Assembly (NCBI RefSeq): GCF_964204645.1
Contig: NC_134030.1
Coordinates: forward strand, 10,352,278-10,416,277
Source: Tubulanus polymorphus
Lineage: Eukaryota; Nemertea; Palaeonemertea; Tubulaniformes; Tubulanidae
Length of the DNA: 64,000 bases
Direction of reading: 5' to 3'
Notes under the pieces: model-generated
What the model was told of the DNA's origin: nothing
Database searches by the model: none
The model's input: the letters and a program-made list of their open reading frames with translations, nothing else
Shown: positions 11,904 through 26,400 of the stretch, piece by piece
Numbering within the stretch: the stretch's first letter is position 1
How the letters are laid out: each line of letters begins with the position of its first letter
Made by a program: the position numbers and the translations under genes

Positions 11904-14476
11904 TTGTAAACTCGTCTCTGCAGGCATCTTAAAACCCACCAGTCGCATTTCTTTATCACAACTATCTTCTATGAATTTGTAATTGTTATATTGTGCTGAG
12001 CAAATAATATGTTGAAAATCATTTGTATGAAAGAAATATTTGTATTCTAATGTTTTAAAGAACAGTTTTACAGTTATTCTGGTATCTAGTAGTGCACAAT
12101 CTTCCACAGGGCATCCAGTTTTCCCTGATGTTTCCATGTGATTACCCCTGGTACACAAAATTCCCTGAGTGAATCTGAGAAATTTCTAGGTTCAAAATGT
12201 TATAATTTAATCATTTTTCATTGAATCACGTACTGATAAAGAAACCTGAGGTCGATAGCATTATCTGAATTCCCCGAGTTTTTCAGGTTTTCTGGAAGAA
12301 TTTGTAAAATTCCCCGAGTTTTTCTAGATTTTTCCAATTCCCCAAGTTTTCCACGTCGATGACCACCCTGTTCCAGATATACATGTAGCATGAAATGTTT
12401 ATTTTAGGTAATTTAATTTCTCTAGACTTGGGCTTAACTGTGTATTAATCTGCTGCCTGGACCCACCCATCAAGACATTCAAGCATTAAATTGTCTAGAT
12501 TTACATGTAGTAACAGTGCAACCTCGTCGCAGGGAACTTCATGGGACCAGAAAATATGTTCGTTATTACCGTGAGTTTGTTATATCCAGTATGAAATTAA
12601 TAAAATTATCTTACTTGGGATTAAATTCTTTGTTCAGCACTAGACATCAGACATAGCCACACCACAAGACTTTCATTACGGTCAAAATCGCTTAAGCCAT
12701 CATCGTAAAAGTCTCCACATCACATCATAAGTCATCATTCGGATAAGTTAGGTCAACATAATGGTCACCTGAACTATGACGCCTTAAATCAGTTTGACTG
12801 TACAATGGTGAATGTCTTGAGAGTGCTTATTCCAGACATCTGACTGAGCGACGACTAAATCAGTTCTACGGGATAAGGTTTCACTCGGGAGTTACTGATT
12901 AATTCCTGGAACATATTCCACATCTTCTAATCCGCTTAAACAAATAACCACAGACAATCATAATACATTAAATTCGATGTATTTTACATTTATATTGGGA
13001 CGGATCATGAACTGTGAGTGACTTGTAACAAATATTCACACATAATATCTAGTACACATGTGCATTAAGAAGACAAAGGAATGAGAATTTTTACGACTAA
13101 CAATGAAATTGACTCATTTGGGAACTTGGAATGGAATCACGAGGCCAATTTCGAAAAAGTTTAACTCAAAATTTTGGTTAGGTATTTATTGGTTACTTCA
13201 TGGTAAGTTGAGGTTTTTTTCATGGACGCAGACCCTGGAGTCATTAGCTTTCACCTCATTCATATTAAGAGTCATTTTACATCAAAAATTGTATTTTAAT
13301 TGAAAACTGGCTAGAAATCAATCTTATTTCAACTGAGCCTTGAAAGGAGCTGATGGCAATTTCCATCAAAGTACAGGAAGTAAAAGACGAAATATACAAA
13401 TTAAAAATTCCATTCAAAATACAATATCCTAAATTCAGCAGCAATAATAATGCAAGAATCAATCTGCTGAATGGACCATGCACCCCGATACATTATCACC
13501 ATTCTTCACATTTTTGATTATCTGGGCTTCACCTCAGACACTTTTAACTGATAAAAATAATAACTAAGGATACCAACTACATGTATGTGAAATGCTTGAT
13601 TATCTCACGATTTCAATATCCAACACCCCCTGGTGAAAAAATAGCGTATCAGTGAATTTGGAACTCATCACAATATATTGTAGAAGTAGTCATAGCCTTT
13701 TGCTATTGATCGAGTCATGGTTACAACATAACCTGCTGACCAAAGTAGGCAAATGTCACAACTAATTTCTCAAATCATTTCACCCAAATTCGTAATTTCG
13801 TAAAATTGTATGGTTCAAATGAATGGAAAATGGATATACAGACAACGAACAATTATCTAGGGATCGGGCCGATAGATCCACCGCACTGAGCTTAGCTCTT
13901 TCAGCGCTCGCTGGTTGATTGATGCCTTCGATCTCTAGAAAAAGTTCCACATATCCTCCGGTAGTACCAATCCCAAATTGCTTCCGCCGGCCCTTTATAC
14001 ATATGGGAATACAATGTTATTCTGCTATTCAACGCCCCCTGGTGAGCAAATATAAAATCAATGAGCTTGAAACTCCACATGATGATCATAGAAAACTATA
14101 CGAGCAAAAGCTTATGCAATAGTCCGCTGTGACTGAAGTCTAAAACCGGAGGAAAAAACCACCAGAAATTTGTGATTTCATCACCACTTTCGAAAAGTGA
14201 TAGTCAAGACTGTCGGTGAATTGGTGAATGCACAGCCTGCAGATTGACACTTGTATTTGATAAGGCATGTCACCTTTAGCGACAGTCGTTGAAACATTTT
14301 CAAAATGAACTCAAATAATACATACATACTCTTATAATGGTTAGAAAAAGCTGAACAGACAAACCAACTTTTCCTGGATGACAATCGCCAAAATGATAGC
14401 CAGTATATAATAATTTGACTAAACATATCCCGATACACACGCTCATATAAAAAGGACGGTTTCTAAAATGTAAATG
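11904..14476. other. Intergenic region between convergent HUS1 and CFAP410
   Basis: No coding exon was recognised. It should contain both 3' UTRs. A repeat rich in TTCCCTGA / TTCCCCGAG with a CCACCCTG end lies near 12100-12372, and two copies of the CGCCCCCTGGT unit are near 13620-13660 and 14020-14060. Confidence 0.45.
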
Positions 14477-17400
14477 CTACCACGTGTCTCCTATTAACTC
14501 GAGTTCGTTATCGTTTTGCGCCAGTCGGTTTTTGATCGAGTTTTGAATCACTTGTAAACTTTCATCGTCGAGATCTTCGAGTAACGTCAAGATCGCTTTT
14601 ACCGTATTCACGTTCTGTAAATAGGAACACGAGAGAGACATATTATACATGAGAACTAACAAAAAAGCGAAGCTCAAATTTTTCTCAGGCCAACATCTAG
14701 GTCCACCTTCATCAATAAGCAGGGGGTGGGTTGGGTCTTTTTTCGATCTAATTACTGAGTAAGGTGGAACTAACGATAGAAATGAATCAGAGTTTCTGAG
14801 GCTATAAAACGAATGTCCATAACGATTAATTCATCTCATCTTAAACACAGCTAACAAGATTTGAAACTCAGAAAATACAATAAGGTAAAGAAAGGAGTTG
14901 AATTCGTCAATTACAAAAACCTAATTGAAGCAGGCAGTGCATGATATATATAAAACAAGGATTCACACGAAGCATTAGGTAATTGAGGTAAAATTGCCCA
15001 GAAACTATTCAGTAAGAAATATAAAACAAGGCTAAAATTGATTCAATAACAGTAGAATAGCCACACTCAAACGTGGAGAATAGATGATATAACGAAAACC
15101 CACTATGTACAGATTTAAAAGTTTGAAACCCAGAATTTATTTAATCAAAAATTAAGAAGACAACGTTTCAAACCCTCGTGCTACAAATCAGGCGCGCGAG
15201 TCGAGTGTTTTAATTTTCGATTGAATAAATTTTTGGTTTTAGAACTTTTAAATTTGTACATGTTTTTATGATATCATTGGTTCAATAACATTTGCGAGCA
15301 ATCATAAGGCCAACATTGAGATACACACAAACACAGAAAAAGAAAAATATACATTAATAAGGGAATTATTTATGATTCACACTTCTTTCATTGAACATAA
15401 ATAACAAAGACTAAAGTATAGAAAATAAGTGTACACTCGGTGCTCGTTTAAAAACTATTAGGTATAAACGCCAAGAATGAGGCGATCACCTAGGGTTTAG
15501 AAAATGTATGCAAATTATGCTAAAAGCTGGTGGCCAAAAGAATCATGTAGGTCACAGTCGACTCGTCCGAACTCGAACCCATTGGTTAGGACCAATGATT
15601 TTTGTTTGATAATTAAAGTTAAACAATGGAAATTTACCCGTAACAGGGTGGCCACTTTCCACCCATTTATAAATTCCCTGATTTTTCTATTTTATAATGA
15701 AAAATTCCCTGAATTAAACCACGGGTCAACCCGGGCCAATTACGAAGGACCTGTCACATGCCAAAAGGGCACTTCAATATCCAAAAAGGCAATATAGGCG
15801 TACTCTCCCGATGAAATGCACCAATTACGTATCTTAGTTGACGAAATGAGGAAGGGAACTCACAAATTTGATGGACTTGTACAAGCCTTACATAACAAGT
15901 CTCCCTGAAGCAACCCTGAATTTGCAAATCACGTATTGATTAAGAAATACCTGGTCAACAGCATATTCCCATTGTAAAATCTGTCAGGAAATTCCCGAGT
16001 TTTCCCCGATTTTTCCAATTCCCTGAGTTTCAAGGTCAGTGGCCACCCTGAGTAATTATCATTGAACACAAACATCAAAAACTTAAAACTTATGTTCGAA
16101 TATAAATTTTCCATTGATCAATTCAGCTTGAAAGATTTCAAGTTCGAAGGAGTCTACCATATTTATATATATAATATCACGATACACCGAAAATTTATCA
16201 AACGTTACTAGAGGCAGTAAATGAGAGAGTGAGGGACGGTAAATGTACCTATCATTTATTTTCTATTCTGTCGTCTTTTCTCCTAAAATTATAGCAAGAG
16301 CGTGAAAATTTTTGACAAATTTTTTCGCAACTTCGAAACAAATTGCCGCGCACGAAATCGCTACTCACCCTTGCTTTGGAATTGGACGATTGAGGTTTCG
16401 ATTTTGCCGGCGACATCTTATCGGCCGTTAGCGGCTTCAAACCAAGTTGTTCGCGTATTTTACTGAAAACGAAAGATTTCTTTTTTGTGAAATCATCGAT
16501 CAATTCGAAAAGTTGTAATCCTAGATAAATCTATTCATTCGAATTAAAAAAATATATTTCGAATCAGCTACTCAATGAAAATACAAGAACAATAGGACCT
16601 TGATCCAACTTATGGTCTGACCAACAGGCCAAATTTTAGCACGGGACAAATGATTGCGTTTGAATTGGTACCGGAAATGACCCACTTCACTTTGTTTGAG
16701 TATTGTTTATCGAATGAGTGGTTTACGCGTGAACGCGCACTCTCTAATTAGGCACGGGCCAAATTTGGCTCCAGCCCGATTCGTACCAAATCATCTCCGT
16801 GTGATCGAGGCTTTAATTTCAATTTTCTGGTACCAATGAAATTAATCCATTTTACGAGAAATGAGTAAGTTCCATATTTTTTGGTTGAGATTTGGTTTTA
16901 ACTCTTAGCCAAATTCACCGTACTTAGCTGAGAATTACGGAATTACGGAATTGGGTCCGGATGCTTAGTCGGACGATGAATAATATCGGATTAAGCAGAT
17001 CTACTTTCATGTTGTAAACATACTTAGTTTCGGCGAATGTCACTGTATTATGATCGGTGATCTTCTCTTCGCGACTCGTTTCGGCCGATTTCGGGCGACG
17101 TTTGTTGTTTTCGTTGAGTTGATGCGGCAAGTTCAATTCGATTCCTTGTTCGATGGCGTCGTTTATTTCTTCCTCTTGAACGGCTATAGAAAAACACGGA
17201 TATAAAAACAATTAAGCATCATAATTCAAAATGTGAATGATCACGACGAGACATTCAATTTAGTATACTATATACTTACGTATATTGTCGAGTTTTTGTA
17301 AGTTCGGCAGCGCTTTCAGTACGGTCATTCGGTATCCATCGCCCATAGCGCACGGATTATCGGCTAACCACAGGGTACGTAGTTGAGGAAGTTTCTTCAG

Positions 17401-20400
17401 ATAGCAGATCTCCGATAGGCTGGCGATTTTATTTCTGCGTATGTACAATTCCTGCAGGTGTCGGCAGTACTGAAACGGTTGCAGAGTCGTGATACTGTTC
17501 ACGCTGAAACGTATAATAAAACCGAAGACGTGGATATATTTCGCAGATCCGACATTATGCTACGCTGCTAAGCCTTACCGGAAGGATCAAATATTAATGA
17601 TTGGAAAATCAGTAATATTATTGCGTTTTATTCAAAAGTCCAAGTTGGCCATGTCTTCGTTAGGCACGTGAGCGCACAATTTCCTCATAGAATAGGTAGG
17701 TAAAGATTTAAGGTTTAGGATTAGGTTTCTATCTACCATTAGACCCAGTGTGCAGTTAGTTGTGGATTTAAACTAAATTCCATTTGATGCTTTCTTGTAT
17801 TTTTTTAAAGTCCAGCAACTTAATGCACATGCGTAACGTTAGTTAACAATCAGAATCATCGCCATATTGTGAAAATATCGGCTTCTTGGTGCAGACATAC
17901 ATGTAATTCTAAATGCCAGTGGCGCTTCTATCAAACTTAAGAGAACAGATCTACACAAAAAGATTAATGGTCCCATGTACCAGCAAGATGTGTAGGCGCT
18001 GAAGGTAAGGTTTGGGTATCACCCTCCCTACAAATATATTTGATAATTTGGTACGCCTATTTAGCAGGGAAATAATCCAGCCTTGTGCCGAAAAATGTGT
18101 GAGAACACGAATTACAAATCGTGTTTTCATCAGATCTTGCAGTAATCAGATTTCAGCACTCCAAGATCAGATAAGTTTACCTACCTCAGACTAACTATTT
18201 CTACTTGCTTCATCTTGCTAACTATTCCGATATCATCCAGTTCACTTGCCCTATAAAAATCAACAGATTGAGACATTACAATTCATTTCTTGCCACTCAA
18301 ATAGGATTTATGCCATTACTCAAAAGATCGAATGATTCATATCGGAAGGCGTTATTGAGCAGGGACGTACGAGCAAAGGCAGTACCGAGCAGCGATGTAC
18401 TGATCGAAGGAGATAATTTTATGAGGCCTGTATGGGATAGCAAGAGGCCCACGAAGCTTCGGTACTGATATTATAAATCGAAGGACATGTATCTTTCTTT
18501 AGAAGCGTTCTTTAGATTGATATGGAATAATCTTTTCAGAGAGGAACCGATGAATAATTTTGTTTACATTTTTTCAACTGAATGGATGGTAGATGTGCCA
18601 GGAACGAATGCTTCAGTTTGGTTTTTTTCCCAATGATTTATGCTAAATAAGTTACGGGACATGTCATGATAGATCTGCATTGAAGTTCTATTTCGACGCA
18701 GATGGAATGGTTAAACTTCGATTTTTCATGCTTAAAATTGCAGAATTTTGGTTTAAACTCTCTTGTGATGCATGATACATTGGATTCAGTTCCGATTCAA
18801 AAAACAAAACAATGAACAATAGCAACACTTCACAAAAGGTGAGAAGCGTTATTAATTGATCGATCTGTACCAGAAACTGAAACATCAATCTTTTATTTCA
18901 TTTAAAAATTCATAAGAAACAAATATTTTTCTTCCTATAATTCAACGTTTCAATAAAAATTCTCAGGCGCGATTCAGACAGTGGCACCGTAGGCAGGTGC
19001 TACCGGCGCGAAAATCTCGTGCCTTTTTTCATGCCCAAAGTAGAAAAGGGCACTTTTTTCCGAGACTAGACGTGAAATTTTAAACAAAAAGCACATAATT
19101 CTTCAAGATTTTGTCTTTATTGCCTGGAAACTAAATCTCAATGCAGTTAATTTGCTAGAAAGCACTGCGTATCAGGACTTTGATTGCTTGGAAATCGCAG
19201 CAAGAAAGCAGATTTCAAAATTGCAGAATGCCCTTTTTGTTTTGAAATACCCTTTTTATAAGTTAGTTGTTCTACCCTCGACACTGGTCCCTGGATCCGT
19301 CCCTAATTCATGACTCTATTCACTAACAGTTATACCCGCTACCATTCTCTGATTACAACAGTTTCTCATTGCCAGGAAGGAATTTGCTCGGGTAGTTCCT
19401 AAATAATTCCAAGTTAGGGCAATTTTCTATTGAAAATTTCATATCTCACTGAAAATAATAATAATATAGATTTGAAATAATTGAAAAGTCGAATGTCTTT
19501 TTAGACCAGAGCAAATTGGATTCAAAATTTAAAATATAGCTGTAAAGCAGCGATAACGGGTTTTCTACACGGTCTTGTTAGTATTATTGTTCTTGTCTGG
19601 ATAATGTGTCGACCACGATTGCTGACGCAGCGGCACCATGTTATCGAAAATGAAGGGAATTTAGAATCCAGTTCAACAGTCAAAACGGTTTTATAAAAAC
19701 AGTCTACAAATAGTAGATTAGGCCTGCTTGAAACCTATGGATGACTGGACCAGATATTTTGACTCTGGAAAATCGATCGAAAGGCCTATAGTCGTCTTGG
19801 ATTTAGAATAAAAGCATTTGATATGGTACTACATCAGCGATTACTAAACAAGCTATTAGGAAACGGCATTAATGATGGCCCTGATGAAGGCAGCTAATGA
19901 AAAGGTGTTTCGTGTCAAGATTTGCGTGGCAATGTCGGCAGTTTCAGTTGACATTAATTGCTCATTATCCTGAACTTTCTAGCTTACTCATATAAAGTCT
20001 CTTGTTATTTGGGAAATTTATCAACTCTCATTTCCTTTCCCTCTGTTTCTTCGTTTTCCTTTCCTTTCTACTGGGGCTTGCGACAGCGGACTTAAGGCTC
20101 TGCTTGGCCCACACAGAAAGCTCACTCTTTTTATAACCGTGCTTGTTTAGAAATTGTAAATTTTATTGTTTGCTTGTTTTTTCTCTCAATCTCTGCACAT
20201 AGCCTGTCATGCTTTCCATGAAATAAATTTGAATTTGAACATTTTCCAAATTGTGTCTAATGAGTGGAACCTTAAAAAAAGAGGTCAACGCACAGTCTAT
20301 TGAGGTAAATCTCTTCCTTTGGAGATTCCGAACCTCCAGGGTCAGTATTATTCCATAAGGTTATGAGACTAATAAGCAAATGGATGTTATGAATTTACTT

Positions 20401-23400
20401 GCCAAGAAAGCTGGTAAAGAGTAAGGGTCTATGTTGACGCTGGAACATACTGGTATAGATTTGTCATTGGCAAACAATGTGGGGACATAAAGTGGACACG
20501 GGCCTTCTTGCACATATAGCCGCGATCACACGGACACGATTTGGCCCAGTCCAAATTGGCACGGGTCAGGCGCGGGCCAAATTTGGCCCGTGCCTAATTA
20601 GAGAGCGCGTTCACACGCAAACCATTCACTCGATACTAAACAATGCTCAAACAAAGCGAAGTGGATCATTTCGGGTGCCAGTTGCAATTCAAACGCAATC
20701 ATTTGTCTGGTGCTAAAATTTGGCTTAGGCCTGATCCGTCCTGATTTGTGTGAACAGTTGTTCCGGGCCAAATTTGGCACAGGCCAAATTTGGGCCAGTC
20801 CAAAAATGCTCGTGTGATCGCGGCTTATAAGTCCCATACGTTCTGTTCGTCGATTCTCCAACATCTTCCGTTCTAAAATAGCCGAGACTTTTTGCTTATC
20901 ACACCCGTGAATACAATCTGAGACAGCAAGTGCTGCATTGAAGTGCAATTCATCTAAACGAGCAATAAAAAGGAGAAATTTGTTAGGAGAAACTCGTAGC
21001 AGATCCCTGGAATGACGATAAACACGCGTGGATTCATCAATGTTTATGGCTCGACAGCGCTTTCAAAATTTAGAGTAGTAAATATCCTGTGGATCGGTAA
21101 CATGTACTGATGAAGAATATCTATGGGTTATCGTTAAAACTACTGTTTGAAGACCGCGGCTGAATGTTTAATTAAGTTGTTTATTCATGCTTGAATTGAT
21201 AATCAAAGTGATGAGCAACCTGCGGTGGATTTCAGAATGACAACTCAGAAACCATGGCGACTCATCGAACAGGGCCCAATCTTTGATGTTGCCGGCCAGA
21301 CAGTGCTTTTGTAACGTTGATTCATCAAAATACGGATGAAGTATCTGTAGATCGAAGTGAGCTAAATAATATCTAACGGATTGTATCAGAAACAGCGGTA
21401 AGCCTATGCATTCTTAACGATAAATGTGTGGAATAAAATAACAATAATAATCACGAGAATAACAATAGGGTCTTCTGTGAAGAAATGGAAAACCCTTATT
21501 AAAATGTTATTTGTGAGTCACTATGCATTTTTAATGAAAAATGTGTGGAATAAAATAACAATAATAATCACGAGAATAACAATAGGGTTTTCTGTGAAGA
21601 AACGGAAAACCCTAATTAAAATGTTATTCGTGAGTCACTGTAACCAGTCCACAGTTGATATGGGTTCAAGTTTTCTGAAGTGAATCACACTTGAAGTCTA
21701 TGGTTATTTGACAGATTTTCGACAGCGGATTTTCATACAGAAATATTCACGAATTTCTCGTCCCAGTAAAAGATATATGTAAAAATTGACGACGCAATTA
21801 CACATTTCGAACTGCGCGAATATGTCGTATAGAAAATCCGTCTGTTCCGGCGGGATCGGTAAAAATGTGGTGATAGTAGATGGGAGCGTACATATCGCGA
21901 ACGCGAGCGAAACCGTTACGAGCATTATCGTCGTACGTTTCGATTTCGTCGTTTTCTGATCGGACGAGACGATTTTCGAACCTCTGAACAACTGAACTAT
22001 TATAACGGAATTCGACGAAATGATCAACGTTAACGGTATGAGGAAAACCTGGATGACGATTATGGAGAAAAACTTTTTTTGGTCGGATAATTCGTGGTAA
22101 CACCCGAAAAACCGGTCGGTGAAATGTATCGACAAAGCGGGGCTGAGGTATATAACCAGAAAATTTACTGCGGTGATTATCAATATGGTGAATCTAGCGA
22201 ATCTAGGTGTACATATCAAACGAGATGTGAACGGGAAGAGAACAACTGCCGCGCGTTCTAGAGATACGGCTACTAGTAACCACGCACTATCGATAACTGC
22301 GAGTTGTATTGTGAACTCATATATTTTACAACTGATCAGCGAATTCATGATGAATATCGGACCGTCTTTAACGTACATGAGAACGAACTGTAAAACGGGC
22401 GTCAGCGTATAGTTGACGCAGACTGCGAAATCGTTGAGCGACAAAACGACGAGATAGTTAGCGTAAGATAAACCGCGGAATCTGCGATTTATCATTATCA
22501 GGAAAGTAGCCGAATTTCCAAACGCTCCGAACAGGAACACGACAGGCAGAACGGCCAGGAACGCAGTACGGTAGATTCTGGACTTGTTCACCACGGACAT
22601 GAGAACTATGTAACTATGAAAAGTTCGACCGATTTGCATCTGAGTAGAATTCATGATTCATGACAATTAATTGTTGAATGTATAAGCAGACCGACGCAAT
22701 ATTCTTGCGACAATTTGTTCGTAAGATTCATTGTTTGTATCGAATTAAAAATCAATTCTCAGAAATCTAACGCAATTTACTCAGATTTCGTGAAAGTTTA
22801 TTATCGTGTAAAATATAAATGGAACTAAATTTAATGTAGATATTCGTTGTACAAGAATTCATTGTAAATGCTGAAGCCAGGAGTTCTCAATTGGTTATTA
22901 CAAAAGAGGCATTTTCTATTTTCTATTTGAAGAATTTTTCTACAAGAAGTGTAAAATGTTTGATGGATTTTTTCACGATATACCGAAACAATGAATCGGT
23001 CAAACTCCAACATTAACAGTGGCAAATAAAGCTGTATCTTCACTCTGAAGTGAAGATACGAGATATCACTGTTAAGTCAAAAGAACCGACTTGAGCAGAG
23101 TTTACTGTACCATCCAACTCAGATATCGCTCTCAAGTCAAATAGTCCGACTTGAGCGGAATGTCTGATCCAACTCAGATCACTCTCAAGTCAAATGATCT
23201 GACTTGAGCGGAGTCTTCTGTACCATCCAACTCAGATATCACTGTCAAGTCAAGTGATCTGACTTGAGCGGAGTCTAATGTGCCATCCAACTCAGATATT
23301 GCTCTCAAGTCAAATGATCTGACTTGACCGAAGTCTACTGTACCATCCAACTCAGATATCGCTCTCAAGTCAAATGATCTGACTTGACCGAAGTCTACTG

Positions 23401-26400
23401 TACAATCCAACTCAGATATCGCTCTCAAGTCAAGTGATCCGACTTGAGCGGAGTCTATTTTATCATCAAACTCAGATATATAGAAACTTACCACGGAAAA
23501 ATGGATTATGCAATTCATGTAATGTCATTGAAGACAAGTTCCACTTGTTTAATTAGAATATATACAATTAAATGATATTAGATTAGACTTGTTCAAAACT
23601 GTGAAATGATATTTACCCAGAATCTCCAAACTGGGACAGCCTAGGAAGTCATAAACAATGATACTATTACTTGATCAAGTTTATGATTGATTTTCGGTGT
23701 ATCTTGGTATGAATATAGCACTGGGTAGTTCTCTGAACATGGAAATCGGAGTCCCCACAGATCAGTCATTCTAGAATTCAAGGACTTTTCAAGGAGAAAT
23801 TTTCAAATTTCAAGGATTGTATGTATCAGTTCCATATCCCAATTACAGTACACTCCTCCTTAGTCAGTTCTGTTTATCTCAGTTAACTGTTAATTCAGTG
23901 ACTTAGTAGGCAAATACAATCCTTTACACAAACTAAACTCTGGTTTTAATTCAGTAACCGCCTAAACCATTTAATTCCATGTAATCTGCGTGTATTAGAC
24001 GACTACTAGCCTAACTAGATGGTACTACGAGTTGAAGTTACTCAGTTAAAGTTTGAAATCAAATTTTTGTATCCAGAACTGTGGAACTGGATCCAGGACT
24101 GTGGGACGGTGGAATTTGATTCAGAACTGTGGAATTAGATCGAGAACCTCTAAATTGAATCTAGAACTGAGGAATTTGATCCAGAACTGTGAATAGAAGG
24201 CCTGATAAAACAATACCTAAATGGTCCTGATAAATGACTGCCGTAATCAAAGAACTGATTGTTGATAGGCCTAGCTGGTTATTTTAGTTTTTAGTTTAGT
24301 TTAGTTTATTTTGCTCAACAAAAAGACATTTCCTTAGAGCACAGAAAAAAATTACAAAATTACAATTCATGTGTGAAAACATACATAGATGGGCAAATTA
24401 CATAAACATACGTATATAGACATAGACACCATAAATCTAACCTATTACCTTTTGGACACTACTGGTACCGTTGAAGCGTGGCGATTGCTTAACCCTTTAA
24501 CCGGCAAGTATTTTTCGGCCTATGAGAGATTTTGGACCTTGCAAGGGGAAAACTTAATAACTCAGTAGATATGAGGGATAACCCCATACTGCATGTTTTT
24601 ATGAAAGCTCTTTTCACATGCTTTCAAATGATACCATGTTTGCGAACTTTGAGAGTTACCTTCAGGGTCTGATCCCAAGGTCACAGATCCCAAGGTCATC
24701 CAGATTTTTGGGCTACCCTTCATCCCAATATGAATTATCATCAGAATCTTTCATTACCATGTCCAAAATATCAGCCAAACTCACTAGAGAACGTCTTTAG
24801 TGCATAGGCCATTACTACTAACGATCAGTGCTTCACCTAGCCAAAAATAGAAGGGCTGTCCGCCCTGCCCCCGAAAATAACCGCCCTTGTGCCCTTCAGA
24901 TGTGTCCCATGCTCGCCCTTGTGCCCTCATCACTTGCCGTAGGTCCGCCATCCTGCCCTTGTCAGTCACGAGTAATGAGTCAGGGCTTTCAAAATAAGCC
25001 GACGCATCCGACTGTTAGTAAGTTTCCTGCGACGGCTATGAAATATCTCGTATGATATCAACGATAGTAGCTCATGTGATCAGTGGTTATATTCAAATCT
25101 ACTGCAGTCAGGGCCAAATTCGGTTTTCGTATCTAGTCGACTAGTGGTCGGAACTAATAACCGAATGCGCTTGATTTTCGAACTATTTCCGGAATATAGT
25201 TCCGACTGACGGACATTCGGTTTCCTTGAGTTCAACTATAGTCGACTAACTCAGATAACCGAAGGTGGCCCTGTGTGCCATCGTGTGAAAACGTGCCTCA
25301 GACGCGTGGCCTAGTTTAAGTTTCCAGGAAATTGGCTGACTTCCAAACTACTGCCAATCATTCTAGCGACTGCTGTTGTAAAGCTGGTAGTGTATATTCC
25401 ATGGATTGTTTCGTTTAGAACACATCGTGATGCTCTGGATCTTTTTATCTAGACTATTAGACAAATTTTATATATACAAGGTGAAAAACTTTGTTGCGTG
25501 AACTCACAGAGAGACTCCCACAGACAATTAGTTTGAGTAGCCTAATAGCAGTAATGTGTTCTTAAGCTGGCTGCTTACCAATTATCAACAGTTACTTGCC
25601 AATCACTAACACTATCAATTTAAATCAATTAATTTGATATTTCTAAGATAAAAAATATGCAATTTCATGTAGGCCTATACACTATTGCTGGTTCTTTTTC
25701 GCTGTATTTGCTACTTGAGCTTTTTTCTGCAATTTTTTTGGTCTGTAACTGGTTTTCCAAATCATTTTGAAAGCCCTATCTAGATTAACTTCTGTTCACA
25801 GGCATAGGTGTAAGGATGTACTGTGGTCAAGTGTGTCACTCATGGCAAAATCAGAGTTAAACATAGTTTCTAGTCCTCAATCGTAGTAGGGGGTACCTCG
25901 ATTCTATGCAATAGGGGACATCGCAGTTTGCCCCTAAAACAGACGTGAGCGCATTATAATGTGCCCTTGCTCCGATGGAATCACGCACAAAAATGCCCTC
26001 ATTTGAAATCAGCACCCTGCCCTTTTTTAATGCAAGATGAAGCACTGAACGATATTCTCAATTTTGGAAATCTGACCCACGTGACATGTGGTTTCCATAC
26101 CCCCTTCTACATGCCAAATGTATGATATATCACTTTCCAACCTTGTTAGACATTGTAGGCCGTCTGGTGTCGCCATCTGCTGATAGGAAAATGAGTTAGA
26201 ATGCTTCACCGAAATCTATACTTGACTATTCTATTCACTATAGCTGGTCTATTCAAATGGGTCGCTAGCGACCGATTGCCATTTAAAGGGTTAAGACAAA
26301 AGTATGGGCTAGCCTTCTTTATAAAATGAGCCAGATTTATTAGGGTTTGTTCGTGGATTTAGTCACACCACACCTGAATGGTCACCACACCGAACTGTCG

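Noticed and set aside
20598-20948. 116-codon minus-strand frame
   Set aside because: Mostly the MITE 20518-20825; the same peptide appears at 16.6 and 47.6 kb from other copies of the same element.
21798-22103. Second frame of about 100 codons inside the receptor genes, also at 27246 and 32935
   Set aside because: Alternate-frame shadow of the GPCR coding sequence, conserved only because the copies are recent.
23174-23518. Repetitive 114-codon frame on the minus strand
   Set aside because: It is the 60-bp minisatellite, open only because the period is divisible by three.
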